From JAKQDH01 sp029558835 (lineage in GTDB: Bacteria > Planctomycetota > Phycisphaerae > UBA1845): a stretch of 64,000 bases of DNA. The stretch lies in contig DAOQSN010000005.1 in the NCBI GenBank assembly GCA_035356615.1, positions 62,001 to 126,000 of the forward strand, read 5' to 3'. Below are positions 24,578 to 34,135 of this stretch, one piece after another. Position 1 is the first letter of the stretch; the number at the start of each line of letters is the position of its first letter. Made by a program: the position numbers and the translations under genes. A model generated the notes under the pieces. It saw only the letters and a list, made by a program, of their open reading frames with translations, was not told where the DNA came from and did no database searches.

Positions 24578-27331
24578 ATGCCTAAGACGGTGGTCTCTCT
24601 CGGATGTGTCGTTGTTCTCAGCCTGGCGGGATGGAGTGCTGGGCAGGAGCCTTCCAGGGTTGCCGACCCATTGTCGAACCGCGAGCCTGCGGTAGTTGAC
24701 GCAGCACAGGCACCGCAGGTGAGCCGCACGGCAGTGGAGCAGGTCGGGTATGAGCCGCTGCCGGGGCCGCGCTCCAGCCTGGTGTACTCGAACACAATCG
24801 ACCCGATCACCGATTACTACACGGGCGATATGCTGGCCGATGACTGCACGCTGGCGGGGACGGACCGGATCCTGACCCGGTACGAGGTTATGGTCTATGC
24901 TCCGGGCGGCGCTGCGTACAACCTGACCGTACAACTGTGGAACGGGTCGAGCGCGGGCGGGCCGACGACGCCGATCGCCGGCACGGCCTGCACGTTCACG
25001 AACCTGCCGCTGGGCTACCAGACGCTGGCGTGCACGGTGGCGCCGCAGGCGGTCGCTATACCGAACACGGTACTGATGGTGTACGACTTCTCCGTCACAA
25101 GCAATGGCCCAGTGTGTGCGGGGGACACGAGCGATCCGGGTGACGTGGGCAGCACCTCGGCCCGCGTTTGGGAGCAGCTCGGCGGGGTGTGGGACGTGCG
25201 CTGGTTGACCGATCCCTGTGTCGGTTTCTGGATTCGCATCTGGGCGGAGGGCATGCAATCCTGCGGTAACAACATTCGCGAGGGCACCGAGGAGTGCGAC
25301 GGGACGGATGATGCGAACTGTCCAGGGCGGTGCTTGCAGAACTGCACGTGCGGGCCTGAGCCTTGTGAGCTGACCTGTCCGCCGGGCAGCGTGCCCGAAC
25401 AAGAGGTATGCGGCACCAGTACGAACGCCGGCTGCGGTGCCCACCCGCCGGTCTTCGAGCCGATTGCCTGCAACAGCACTGTGTGCGGCACGTCCCGGGT
25501 GTGGGAGGGCGGGGGCGTCCCCTACCGCGACACCGACTGGTATGCGCTCAACCTGGCAGGCCCCGCCACCGTGACGGTCACCGTGACGGCGGAGTTTCCG
25601 GCCTTGGTCATTCTGTTCGACGCGGGCAGCGCCAACTGCGCGGACTACACGCAGGTGGACGCTGCGTCTGCGACCCAGGTGTGCGATCCGATCTCCGTGA
25701 CCGCGAACTTGGCTGCCGGTTGGTACTGGGTCTGGGTCGGTCCGACCGACTGGTACACTCCGGTCGAGTGCGGTGACAACGATCTGTACCTCCTGGAAGT
25801 GCAGTGCACGGAGCCGTGCGACCTCGCCTGCCCGCCGGGCAGCGTGCCCGAACAGGAGGCTTGCGGCGCTGACACGAACGGGGGCTGCGGCGCGGACCCG
25901 GCGGTTTTCGAGTCGATCGCCTGCAACCGTACGGTGTGTGGCACGTTCCGTCTCTGGGATGCGGGAGGCTACCTCGACTGGGACACGGACTGGTACGCGC
26001 TTGACCTGACCGCGGCCACGACGGTAACCGTCACTCTGACGGCGGAGTTTCCGGCGCTGCTGATGCTGTTCGACGCGGGCAGCGGCGATTGCATCGATTA
26101 CACACAGGTGGGTCTGGCGACAGCGGCGATCGTGTGCGAGCCCGTGGAGGTTACTGCGAACCTGGACGCCGGGACCTACTGGGTATGGGTGGGGCCCAGC
26201 GACTGGTCAGAACTGGTCGAGTGCGGGGGCAGCGATCTGTACACGCTGCAAGTGGAGTGCGGTGAACCGTGCGAGACGTTCTGTCCGCCGGGGTCTTTGT
26301 TCGAGGGCGAGCCGGATTGCCACAGCGGCTACGTCGATACCTACAACGGCGGCTGTGACAGTGTTCCACAGATCTTCCTGACGATGGCCTGCGGCGAGTC
26401 CTGGTGCGGCAGAAGCGGCACGTACCCCTATGGTCCCCACAGCTACCGCGACACGGACTGGTTCGCGGCGGATATGGGCGTCGGTGATTTCAGCTACACC
26501 GCCCAGGCTGACTTTCCGTTGCGGATCTTTGTGATTGACCCGGGGACCGGCAACTGCTCTGACCTTTCGTACACGATCCTGGCTACCGCCACGGCGTCTC
26601 CGTGTGAGTTTGCGGAAATCGCCGGCACGATCACTGAACCTACGACGCTGTGGTTGTGGATCGGGCCTTCGGTGTTTACGGGCGTTCCCTGCGGCACGGA
26701 CTGGGCGGCCAGTCTGGAGTGTGTGCCGCCTCCGCAGTGCCCGCCGCCGGCGCACTTTGTGCCTTACCCGCCGGACGGCAGCGTGGACGCGACGCGTCCG
26801 CACCCGATCAGTGCCCAGACGCCGTGCGCCGGAGTGGGTACGGCGTGGCAGCCGATTACCATCAACCTGGGTGTGTCGGGCGCCGACAGCCTGGATTGCT
26901 GGGAGCTGTGCGAGACCGGGTACAACACTGCCTGCGGTCCGAACTCCATCACGAGCGTGGTGGAAGGTCCGGTGGGTGTGTACACGATCAACCTGGCGCA
27001 CGGTCTGTCGACCGGGCGCACGGCGGGTGAGCTGGGTATCGGTTACGTGACGACCATCCGGTACAACGGGGTCCAGTACGTGACCTACTACAAGCACCCG
27101 GCGAACGTGGATGCTTCGGCGGTAGTCAATGCCAACGACATCACGCAGGTGATCAACCGGATCAACATCGCCCTGGGTGGCGGCACTGTGCTCACATGGG
27201 AGGCCGACATCGACACGAGCGGGACGGTCAACCTCGCTGATCTCACGACGTTGATCGACCTGCTCAACGGCGCGTCGCAGTACGCGGTGTGGTTCAACAC
27301 GGCCAAGCCGGATCCGACCGGCTGCCCGTAG
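24578..27331 (+). CDS. Secreted Cys-rich repeat protein with C-terminal dockerin-like domain
   Basis: 917 residues from the ATG at 24578, behind CAGGAGGAGC. A signal peptide covers residues 1-22 (VVVLSLAGWSAGQ). The body holds a first beta-sandwich, a short Cys-rich spacer (ECDGTDDANCPGRC) and then three tandem modules of about 150 residues starting near 25366, 25819 and 26266. Each opens with CPPGS and contains a DTDWYA(L/A) strand, an EFPA/DFPL-ALxxLFD-like strand and a W-rich WVWVGP strand; they resemble pre-peptidase C-terminal (PPC) domains. The C-terminus has two calcium-loop cassettes (NVDASAVVNANDITQVI and DIDTSGTVNLADLTTLIDLL), as in type I dockerin domains of planctomycete exoproteins. 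No catalytic domain is seen, so it is likely a surface or matrix protein. Confidence 0.82.
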   Translation: MPKTVVSLGCVVVLSLAGWSAGQEPSRVADPLSNREPAVVDAAQAPQVSRTAVEQVGYEPLPGPRSSLVYSNTIDPITDYYTGDMLADDCTLAGTDRILTRYEVMVYAPGGAAYNLTVQLWNGSSAGGPTTPIAGTACTFTNLPLGYQTLACTVAPQAVAIPNTVLMVYDFSVTSNGPVCAGDTSDPGDVGSTSARVWEQLGGVWDVRWLTDPCVGFWIRIWAEGMQSCGNNIREGTEECDGTDDANCPGRCLQNCTCGPEPCELTCPPGSVPEQEVCGTSTNAGCGAHPPVFEPIACNSTVCGTSRVWEGGGVPYRDTDWYALNLAGPATVTVTVTAEFPALVILFDAGSANCADYTQVDAASATQVCDPISVTANLAAGWYWVWVGPTDWYTPVECGDNDLYLLEVQCTEPCDLACPPGSVPEQEACGADTNGGCGADPAVFESIACNRTVCGTFRLWDAGGYLDWDTDWYALDLTAATTVTVTLTAEFPALLMLFDAGSGDCIDYTQVGLATAAIVCEPVEVTANLDAGTYWVWVGPSDWSELVECGGSDLYTLQVECGEPCETFCPPGSLFEGEPDCHSGYVDTYNGGCDSVPQIFLTMACGESWCGRSGTYPYGPHSYRDTDWFAADMGVGDFSYTAQADFPLRIFVIDPGTGNCSDLSYTILATATASPCEFAEIAGTITEPTTLWLWIGPSVFTGVPCGTDWAASLECVPPPQCPPPAHFVPYPPDGSVDATRPHPISAQTPCAGVGTAWQPITINLGVSGADSLDCWELCETGYNTACGPNSITSVVEGPVGVYTINLAHGLSTGRTAGELGIGYVTTIRYNGVQYVTYYKHPANVDASAVVNANDITQVINRINIALGGGTVLTWEADIDTSGTVNLADLTTLIDLLNGASQYAVWFNTAKPDPTGCP

Positions 27332-27376
27332 CGTTGTGGCGGCGGGAGGCGATTCCCGATCGAGGTCCCGAACGCT

Positions 27377-27468
27377 ACTCCCCTCCGGGGCAGGGAGGGG
27401 TGGGGTGAGGGTCGAAGCGCCGCAGCATTCCCCTCACCCCAGCCTCTTCCCGTGGGGGAGAGGGGTCC
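27377..27468. repeat. Dispersed palindromic repeat, family 1, paired copies
   Basis: Two facing copies: CTCCCCTCCGGGGCAGGGAG-type DNA (27377-27412) and CCCCTCACCCC with AGGGGTCC (27430-27468). They fill most of the 164-nt gap between the convergent secreted-protein and DAHP synthase genes and may act as a transcription stop for both, although no T-run is present. Confidence 0.7.
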
Positions 27469-27495
27469 TGCGGCCTCTTCTCGTTCAGCGCGACG

Positions 27496-28512
27496 CTACG
27501 CCTCGCGCCCGGCGGCGCGGGCGAAGGCGGGCAGCGTCTGCATCAAGGCGCGGAACTCATCGAGGTTGAGGGTCTGGGCACCGTCGCTCCAGGCGCGTTT
27601 TGGGTCCACGTGCACTTCGATGAGGAGGCCGTCGGCGCCGCAGGCGATGGCGGCGCAGCTCATGGGCGCCACGAGGTGGGCTCGGCCGGTGCCGTGGGAG
27701 GGGTCCACGATGATCGGCAGGTTGCTGAGTCGCTTCACCTCGGGGACGACGGACAGCGCGAGGGTGTTGCGCACGTACTCTTCGTGCGTGCGGATGCCGC
27801 GCTCGCAGAGGATGACGTTCGGGTTGCCGGCGTGGATGATGTACTCAGCGGCCAGGAGGAACTCCTCCAGGGTAGCGCACCACCCGCGCTTGAGAAGCAC
27901 CGGCTTCTGCTGCTGACCGACGGCTTTGAGCAGCGGGGTACTGTGCATGTTGCGTGAGCCGACCTGGAGCACGTCGGCATAGGGTTGCACGCGTTCGACG
28001 TGTTCGCAGCACATGACCTCCGTGACGACGGCCAGCCCGGTCCGTTCACGGGCATGGGCGAGCATCTGCAAACCGGCTTCTTCGAGTCCCTGGAACGAGT
28101 AGGGTGACGTACGGGGCTTGAAGGCCCCGCCGCGCAGGGCGACGGCACCGGCCTCGGCCACACCCACGGCGATTTCGAGGAGGGTCTCTTCGCTCTCGAC
28201 GCTGCAAGGACCGGCGATCACGCCGATACGGCGGCCGCCGAGCGTGGCACGGCCGCCGAGGCGGATTTCGAGGGGGTGGGCGCCGGCGGCCCGATCCGCC
28301 GCGAGTATGGGGGCGGGTTCGTCGAGCACCTTCTCGACCCCCGGGGCACGCTCGAGCTTGGTGCGGTCCAGACGGTTGCCGATCTCCAGCAACTCTACAA
28401 CGCTGCGGGTGGCACCCGTGATGACGTGGCCACGGGCTCCCATGTCGCTGAGCAGGCGGACGACATTCTGGACCTGCTCTTCTGCGCTGTTCGGGCGCAT
28501 CACCACGAACAT
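27496..28512 (-). CDS. aroF: 3-deoxy-7-phosphoheptulonate synthase (type I beta)
   Basis: 338 residues. An N-terminal ferredoxin-like regulatory domain (FVVMRPNSAEEQVQNVVRLL) precedes the catalytic barrel, the layout of the Thermotoga-type, ACT-like regulated enzymes. Catalytic and metal residues are visible in IAGPCSVES, the LRGGAFKPRTSPYSFQGL loop, LLKRG, ILCERGIRTHE and IIVDPSHGTGR. It condenses erythrose-4-phosphate and phosphoenolpyruvate, the first step of the shikimate pathway. GAGGAAGGG precedes the ATG. No other aromatic biosynthesis gene is adjacent. Confidence 0.95.
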   Translation of the reverse strand: MFVVMRPNSAEEQVQNVVRLLSDMGARGHVITGATRSVVELLEIGNRLDRTKLERAPGVEKVLDEPAPILAADRAAGAHPLEIRLGGRATLGGRRIGVIAGPCSVESEETLLEIAVGVAEAGAVALRGGAFKPRTSPYSFQGLEEAGLQMLAHARERTGLAVVTEVMCCEHVERVQPYADVLQVGSRNMHSTPLLKAVGQQQKPVLLKRGWCATLEEFLLAAEYIIHAGNPNVILCERGIRTHEEYVRNTLALSVVPEVKRLSNLPIIVDPSHGTGRAHLVAPMSCAAIACGADGLLIEVHVDPKRAWSDGAQTLNLDEFRALMQTLPAFARAAGREA

Positions 28513-28807
28513 GGGTAGTCCCTTCCTCGACGTGTGCGGCGGATACCGGAGCCCGCTCGACCTGCTCCAACCCCGCCGGAGCCCCCACCTCCATCAACGT
28601 ACCGCACAAACACCGGCGTTGCAAGCCCGCACGGAGGACGGCGCGCAGCCCGATCCGCAGTCAGCTACGGTTACTCCCGCAGCCTGGGTGCAACGCACCT
28701 ACCCGGTTGGGGGACTGTCGCGCCCCACCTGATCCCCTGGAAGGCGGTGCACGGAGACCGCTCTGGGACGGCCGCAGGGGCCGAGACACTGCTCTTTCCA
28801 CAGACTC

Positions 28808-29272
28808 CTAGCCTGCCCGGCCCTTCGGCAACATGGCCAGGGCCTCGATCTCCACCAGCAACTCCGGGCGGCAGATACGAGCCTCCACGCACGTGCTGGC
28901 CGGGAAAGGATCCAGTCCTTCCTCCTGATAGAACGAGTTCCGCACCTCGTTGAACTCGTCGTAATGTCGGAAATCCGCTGGATAGCACGTGGTGCGGACT
29001 ACGTCGTGCCAGTCGGCTCCCTCGCTTGCCAGCAGGCCCTTGATGTTGGCGAAGGTCCGCCGCGTCTGGGCCTTCACATCACCGGGGTGGACTGAGCGCC
29101 CGTGCTCATCGACGCTGGCGGTGCCGGAGATGAACAACAGGACCGAGTTGTCCGACTCGACCCGCATCCCGCGGACGAAGGAAACCTGCTTCGGATAGTC
29201 GTAGGCTTCGTTCAGTACCTTCGGGTTCTGGATCGGCCTCTTGCGGATTCGCTGCTTCTCAGCCGCGGTCAT
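28808..29272 (-). CDS. RidA/YjgF-family protein
   Basis: 154 residues from the ATG at 29272 (frame open to 29317). The Rid fold is indicated by LLFISGTASVDEHG, QTRRTFANIKGLLASEGADWHDVVRTTCY and the C-terminal FPASTCVEARICRPELLVEIEALAML, which contains the conserved Arg (EAR) that binds the carboxylate of 2-aminoacrylate in RidA deaminases. The N-terminal extension of about 30 residues is longer than in the archetype, so it belongs to one of the Rid1-7 subgroups rather than canonical RidA. It may hydrolyse reactive imines or a related ring compound. Confidence 0.82.
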   Translation of the reverse strand: MTAAEKQRIRKRPIQNPKVLNEAYDYPKQVSFVRGMRVESDNSVLLFISGTASVDEHGRSVHPGDVKAQTRRTFANIKGLLASEGADWHDVVRTTCYPADFRHYDEFNEVRNSFYQEEGLDPFPASTCVEARICRPELLVEIEALAMLPKGRAG

Positions 29273-29604
29273 TCCGGACGTGCCCCCTGCGAAAACCCAC
29301 TCCGCCTCCCCAAACACCGGGGAGTCGCCACGAGGGCACCATTATACACGCCAGGGGGCGGAGTTTCACCCCCGCATACGTGCGCGGGCCCACCGCGGGC
29401 CAAGCGAGCGAGTTCATACCGCGGGACTCATCGACGGGGCAGTGTGAGCACCGGGCCACGTATGGCCCCCAGACGGCCTGCTCCGGTGGGGCGACGGTGC
29501 GAGCCCGGCGGTTGTGAGCCCGCCGGGCCTACGCCGCGTGTCCGGAGCCGCGGGGCCGCTTCGGCTTCCGGGGGTTTCAGTCGCCAACTTGCCCCATTTT
29601 AACA
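29273..29604. other. Intergenic gap, 332 nt
   Basis: Between two minus-strand genes. No gene, repeat family member or convincing promoter was recognised in this GC-rich stretch. Confidence 0.45.
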
Positions 29605-32600
29605 TCAAGGGTGGCGCGGGGTAGGGGAGTCGGGGCTTCCGGTTGATGCCGGCTGGCCCGGCTGGGGCTCCGCGACTACGCGGTCAGTGGGGACGTTGCT
29701 GAGGGTCTTTTGGGAACCGTCGGGCCAAGTCACTTCGATGCGTTCTGCATGGGTGGCGGTGCCCAAGCCGAAGTGGAGCCGCGGGTCGTGCTGGGAGAGG
29801 TAGCTGCCGGCGGCGAGCCGTTGCTGGACGAGCGTTCGGCCGCCGGCGGTGACCTTGACCATCGCCCCGATGGCATCGCGGTTGCCGCCCGAGCCGAGCA
29901 GGTGCACGCAGAGCCAATGCCGACCCTGACGCGGAGTATCGTTGCGCAGGAGCAGAGGGCGCGAGTTCAGGCAGTTGACGATGAGGTCGATGTCGCCGTC
30001 GTTGTCGTAGTCTCCGCGGGCGACACCCCGGCTGACGAAGGGGGGGAGAGACGCGGACGATTTCGCGGGCGGCACAGGTTCGAACCTACCGCGACCGTCG
30101 CCGTGGAAGAACAGGCTGGGCTGGGGCCCCAGACGCGTCGCGTCGCCGTTGGCGATGAAGGCATCCAAGTGGCCGTCGAGGTCGAAGTCGGCGAGCACGC
30201 CGCCCCAACTGTGGTAGGGGGCGACGGCCGCACCGATGCCGCTGCGGACGGCCACGTCTTCGAAGAGACCGCGACCGAGGTTGCGATAGAGGCAGCAGGT
30301 GTTCATGTCAGGGATGAGCAGGTCAGACAGACCGTCACCGTCGATGTCACCGACTTCAACGGCCATGGCGGCGGCACCGGCACCGGCCTCGCTGAAGGCC
30401 ACTCCCGCCAGCAACGCGACGTTCTCGAACGTGCCGTCGCGCTTGTTGTGCCAGAGGTGGTTCTCCATCGCGTCGTTAGAAACGAAGACGTCCAGCCAGC
30501 CGTCGTTGTCGTAATCGAAGGCGCCGACGCCCATGGCGCGGCCGGGGGGCACGGCGTTGATGCCCGCCTGGTGCGTGACATCGCGGAACGAGAAGGGGGG
30601 GTTCCCGGTGGGTCCGAGGTTGCGGAAGAGCCGATCCTGCTGGGCGTCGTAGGCCAGCGGGCTGCGGACGATGTGGCGGGCGTGCTCGGGAGTCCTGCTG
30701 GGGTCGAAGGTCAGGTAATTGCCCAGGTAGAGGTCGAGCCAGCCATCGCGGTCGAAATCGAGGAAGACGGCTCCGACACCGAAGTTCGGGTCATCGACGC
30801 CGGCGGCACGGCCAATCTCAGTGGAGGTGCCGTCGCCGTTGTTGCGGTAGAGGAAGTTGGGGCCGTAGTTCGTGATGTACAGGTCCTGGTCGCCGTCGCC
30901 GTCGTAGTCGGCGGCCGTGACGCCCATGCCAGAGGCGGGTCGGTTGACGCCTGCGGCCGCTGTAACATCCTCGAAGGTTCCGTCGCGACGATTGCGGTAG
31001 AGGCGGTCAGTGGCACGGGCGAGTTGGGCCCGGCGGTCCGGTGCAAGGCCGGCGTCGGAGATGCCTTCCAGCCAGCAGCCGTTGATCAGATAGATGTCGA
31101 GCCAGCCGTCGCCGTCGAAGTCGATGAAGCCGCAACCGACGCCGGTGGACTCGACGATGTTCGTCATTTCGTCGTCGCCGATGGTCTCGACGAAGTCGAT
31201 GCCGGCGGTGGTTGTGACATCGGTGAACTCGAAGGGTGGGGGATCGGCGGCACGGGCGGTCCGGGGAAGGGCGCCCAACAGAATCAGCGAGAAGCCGAGC
31301 ACAAGCGGCAACCGCAGAGCATGCCCACCCCCGCCTTGGGCGGGGGTGGGCATGGCACCCGCGGTGGACGCCGAACTCGGTTGATCGGGGCCTCGGTTGT
31401 GCATGCCCCAGATGAAGCGCGGCCTGGCCGCGACCACCGCTGCCGGCAGGAGCGTGATGCTGGTGATGAAGCTGATGAGCATGGCCAGGCCGATGAGGAG
31501 GCCGAACTCGTTGAGGGTGCGGAACTGCGACACGCAAAGCAGCAGGAAGCCGATGGCAATGATGGTACCGGTGAAGAAGAGCACCCGACCCGTGTAGGCG
31601 GTCGCGTCGCGGAAGACGGCCGCGGCGTCGGCGCCTGGGCGGCGCAAGCCTGCGCGCAGGCGGTCCAGCATGTGGATCGGCGCGTTGACCCCGGTGCCGA
31701 TGGCGATACTGGCGAACATCGAGCTGCCCACGCCGAGCGGGATGCCGCTGAGACCCATGACGGCGTAGTTGACGAGGACGGCCACCGAGACGGTCAGGGT
31801 GCACAACAGCCCGGCGAGCAGTGAGCGGAACATCAGGGCGGTCAGTGCCAGGACGCACAGGAGCGACAGGCCCATGCTGTTGAAGTGGGTGCTGCGGATG
31901 AGGCGGAGCCAGTGGTAGTCCAGATGGGCGCGGCCGGTGAGGCGGGCGGTCAGGGACGCTGGCGCAGGCGCAGTTCCTGCCGGCAGGTGGGCAGAGAGAG
32001 GTTGCGTGGTTGAGGCATCCCCCCTCACCCTACCCTCTCCCCCCAGGGGGAGAGGGGTTGCAGGCGGTGGGTTGGTTGAGGCGTCCCCCCTCACCCTGCC
32101 CTCTCCTGCGGGGGGGGGAGGGGTGGTGGTGGAACCGGTATGCGAGTCGGTGGTGATGCGGTTGGCGAGGTACTGCTGGAGGGTTTCGATGACGGCGCGC
32201 TGGTGGATGAACTCCGTGCTGCGCATGCGGACGATGAGGTTGGTGTGGGTGTAGTCGCGGTCGACGATCTCTGCGAGTGAGCGAGCCATGGGGGACGTCC
32301 GTTCGCTCAGCACATCCAGATAGAAACGGGTGTCCTCCGGGTCCTCCGGGATGGCGTAGTAGGCGGGGTCGTCGTCGTGCATTTTCTGGTGGGCGCGCTT
32401 GACCCAGCCGGCGAGGGAATGCGTGCCACCCACGTGGGGCAGCGTCTCGGTGAATGCTTCCAGGTCAGCGATGCGGGCGAGCACGGACGGGTCGAGCAGA
32501 GCCCCCGGCCGGTTGGCACTGAGCGCGATGCTCAACTGGCCAGTGCCGTCGAAGCGCTCGTTGAGGACCGTGCTGGCCTGCACGATGGGGTGGCGATCCT

Positions 32601-33921
32601 TGAATGCGAGGATGCGGGCGTCGTTGATGACGAGCTTGGAGGCGGCCCAGCCGGCGAAGGCAAGGACGACTCCCCCGGCGACCAAGACAGCGCGGCGGCG
32701 GTGGAAGACGGTGGTGCCCAGAGCGGCCAGGGCGCGGCCGATGAGGTCGTGGTGCCCCGGGCTGTCCGTGGGCGCGCGACGGGCGAGGAAGGCCGCGCTC
32801 AGTGCCAGCGGCCTGATGGCAAGCCCGGCCGGGACCACCGTGCAGGAGTAAACAAGGGCGCCCACGATGCCGACGCAGGTGAACAGGCCGAAGTACTCGA
32901 TGGGCGGCATCGCGCCGACCAGGTACAGCGCGAGGAAGCCAGCCAGGTCGGTCAGGGACGTCATGAGGATGGGGTACCAGAGGGTGCTGCACGCATCGAC
33001 GATGAGGTCCTGCTTCGTGCGTCCGTTCGGCTGGAGTTGCTCTTCGTAGTACTGACCGATGAGGTGGAGCGAGTCCGCGACGGCAAGGGCCATGATGACC
33101 ACGAAGATGCCGTTGGTGACGATGTAGACGGGGACGCCGACGGCGCCCATCGAACCCAACGCGAGCACCGAGGCTCCTCCGATCACGCACAACGGCAGGA
33201 GCGTGCCGCGCACGGTGCGATAGGCCAGGATGATGAGGACGGCCATCACCACGGGGCAGACGAAGTTCATGCGCAGGGCGTCGTCGGAGACCGCGGTACC
33301 CATGTGGGCCCGGACGGCCGCCTCGCCGGCGACGAAGAGTCGCTCGTCGTTGACGGGAGTCTCATCGACCGCTTGGCGGAGCGCACGGTAGATGGCGTCG
33401 GCGCGGTGCTCGTCCCGCGGGCGGATGAGGATGCAGGCGGCCGAGGCGTCGGCGGACACGAGCGTCCCGCGGTACAGCTCGTAGCCGAGGATGTCGTTCT
33501 TGAGCGCCGTCAGGTCGTGCGGGGTTTCGGGGATATCGGTGAGGAAACGTCGAAAGCCCGGCTGGCCGTCCTCGAAGAAGACGCCGGACTCGGTGGCCAG
33601 GCTCATGACGTCGCCCGGCTCGATGTCGGGGAAGTCCTGGATGCGCTGGGTTAGCGACTGAATCAGGCGGAGGGTGGAAGGATTGAAGACGCCGCCGGGT
33701 TGGTCACGAACCACGGCCACGGCGATGGGGTCGGAGAGGCCGAATTGGGCGTCTACCTCCTTCTTGAGCGCGAGGGCCTCGTGCGTGGCGGGGATGAACG
33801 CGTCGGGGCTGGTGTCACGGGCGAGGGTGAGGACGAAGGGGGCGAACGCCGCGGCCAGCAGGGCCGGACCGATGAGGAAGGGCAGCGGGTGAGCGGTTAC
33901 GAAGCGGAAGAAAACGCGCAT
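29605..33921 (-). CDS. MMPL/RND-type transporter fused to a CRTAC1 (FG-GAP/ASPIC) protein
   Basis: 1438 residues from the ATG at 33921 (MRVFFRFVTAHP). Residues 1-850 are an MMPL/RND exporter: helix 1, a large periplasmic loop, helices 2-6 (AYRTVRGTLLPLCV, ALAVADSLHLIGQYYEEQL), a second loop, then helices 7-12 (SSMFASIAIGTGVNAPIHML). Residues about 599-635, in the second loop, are encoded by two family 1 repeats and read PPPPAGEGRVRGD-like sequence. At 856-867 an in-frame palindrome (31320-31354) joins a signal-peptide-like helix (LRLPLVLGFSLILLGALP) and a CRTAC1 module: FG-GAP calcium loops (DFDGDGWLDIY, DYDNDGWLDVF and others) and an ASPIC domain at the end. That module parallels the stand-alone protein at 42954. 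Fused transport and surface functions are possible, or the fusion is accidental. Confidence 0.85.
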   Translation of the reverse strand: MRVFFRFVTAHPLPFLIGPALLAAAFAPFVLTLARDTSPDAFIPATHEALALKKEVDAQFGLSDPIAVAVVRDQPGGVFNPSTLRLIQSLTQRIQDFPDIEPGDVMSLATESGVFFEDGQPGFRRFLTDIPETPHDLTALKNDILGYELYRGTLVSADASAACILIRPRDEHRADAIYRALRQAVDETPVNDERLFVAGEAAVRAHMGTAVSDDALRMNFVCPVVMAVLIILAYRTVRGTLLPLCVIGGASVLALGSMGAVGVPVYIVTNGIFVVIMALAVADSLHLIGQYYEEQLQPNGRTKQDLIVDACSTLWYPILMTSLTDLAGFLALYLVGAMPPIEYFGLFTCVGIVGALVYSCTVVPAGLAIRPLALSAAFLARRAPTDSPGHHDLIGRALAALGTTVFHRRRAVLVAGGVVLAFAGWAASKLVINDARILAFKDRHPIVQASTVLNERFDGTGQLSIALSANRPGALLDPSVLARIADLEAFTETLPHVGGTHSLAGWVKRAHQKMHDDDPAYYAIPEDPEDTRFYLDVLSERTSPMARSLAEIVDRDYTHTNLIVRMRSTEFIHQRAVIETLQQYLANRITTDSHTGSTTTPPPPAGEGRVRGDASTNPPPATPLPLGGEGRVRGDASTTQPLSAHLPAGTAPAPASLTARLTGRAHLDYHWLRLIRSTHFNSMGLSLLCVLALTALMFRSLLAGLLCTLTVSVAVLVNYAVMGLSGIPLGVGSSMFASIAIGTGVNAPIHMLDRLRAGLRRPGADAAAVFRDATAYTGRVLFFTGTIIAIGFLLLCVSQFRTLNEFGLLIGLAMLISFITSITLLPAAVVAARPRFIWGMHNRGPDQPSSASTAGAMPTPAQGGGGHALRLPLVLGFSLILLGALPRTARAADPPPFEFTDVTTTAGIDFVETIGDDEMTNIVESTGVGCGFIDFDGDGWLDIYLINGCWLEGISDAGLAPDRRAQLARATDRLYRNRRDGTFEDVTAAAGVNRPASGMGVTAADYDGDGDQDLYITNYGPNFLYRNNGDGTSTEIGRAAGVDDPNFGVGAVFLDFDRDGWLDLYLGNYLTFDPSRTPEHARHIVRSPLAYDAQQDRLFRNLGPTGNPPFSFRDVTHQAGINAVPPGRAMGVGAFDYDNDGWLDVFVSNDAMENHLWHNKRDGTFENVALLAGVAFSEAGAGAAAMAVEVGDIDGDGLSDLLIPDMNTCCLYRNLGRGLFEDVAVRSGIGAAVAPYHSWGGVLADFDLDGHLDAFIANGDATRLGPQPSLFFHGDGRGRFEPVPPAKSSASLPPFVSRGVARGDYDNDGDIDLIVNCLNSRPLLLRNDTPRQGRHWLCVHLLGSGGNRDAIGAMVKVTAGGRTLVQQRLAAGSYLSQHDPRLHFGLGTATHAERIEVTWPDGSQKTLSNVPTDRVVAEPQPGQPASTGSPDSPTPRHP
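31320..31354. repeat. Perfect 16-bp-arm palindrome at the transporter/CRTAC1 joint
   Basis: Arms CATGCCCACCCCCGCC and GGCGGGGGTGGGCATG with a TTG loop. It is translated in frame as AMPTPAQGGGGHA, exactly between the last exporter helix region and a signal-peptide-like segment, so it appears to have joined two genes. Confidence 0.85.
32019..32126. repeat. Two tandem family 1 repeats inside the transporter gene
   Basis: Copies at 32019-32059 and 32084-32126, each opening with GGTTGAGGC(A/G)TCCCCCCTCACCCT-type DNA and closing with a G-rich arm. They add about 36 residues in frame (GEGRVRGDAST twice) to the second periplasmic loop just before helix 7. Confidence 0.85.
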
Positions 33922-34022
33922 GAATGGCACCCGGTGCGCCCACTCCGGCCTGCTCGCGGCCCGGCGGGGGCAGCCTGCGGGGCGCCGAACCGACCAAAGC
34001 CCCACGCCCGCGTTGATTCATC

Positions 34023-34051
34023 TTGACGCGGCGGGGCTGCATTCGTAGGCT
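34023..34051 (+). promoter_or_regulatory. Weak candidate promoter of the beta-propeller/redox operon
   Basis: TTGACG (34023-34028) and TAGGCT (34046-34051) with 17-nt spacing in the short divergent region between the transporter fusion and the first operon gene. The -10 match is poor; position is the main support. Confidence 0.28.
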
Positions 34052-34135
34052 AAGAGGCTGGTCGCGGGGCGTCAAGCGCGCCGGACGCGGAGGCGAACGG
34101 GGCGGACCATTTCTTTCACGTTTCGGGGGACGGGC

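Noticed and set aside
27377..27468. Rho-independent terminator between convergent genes
   Set aside because: Strong hairpins can form but no T-run follows on either strand, and the same sequence recurs elsewhere as a dispersed repeat.
29710..31824. Long open frame on the plus strand opposite the CRTAC1 half of the fusion protein
   Set aside because: It mirrors the FG-GAP coding strand; its Val/Glu/Asp-rich composition is the complement of the calcium loops, and no domain is recognisable.
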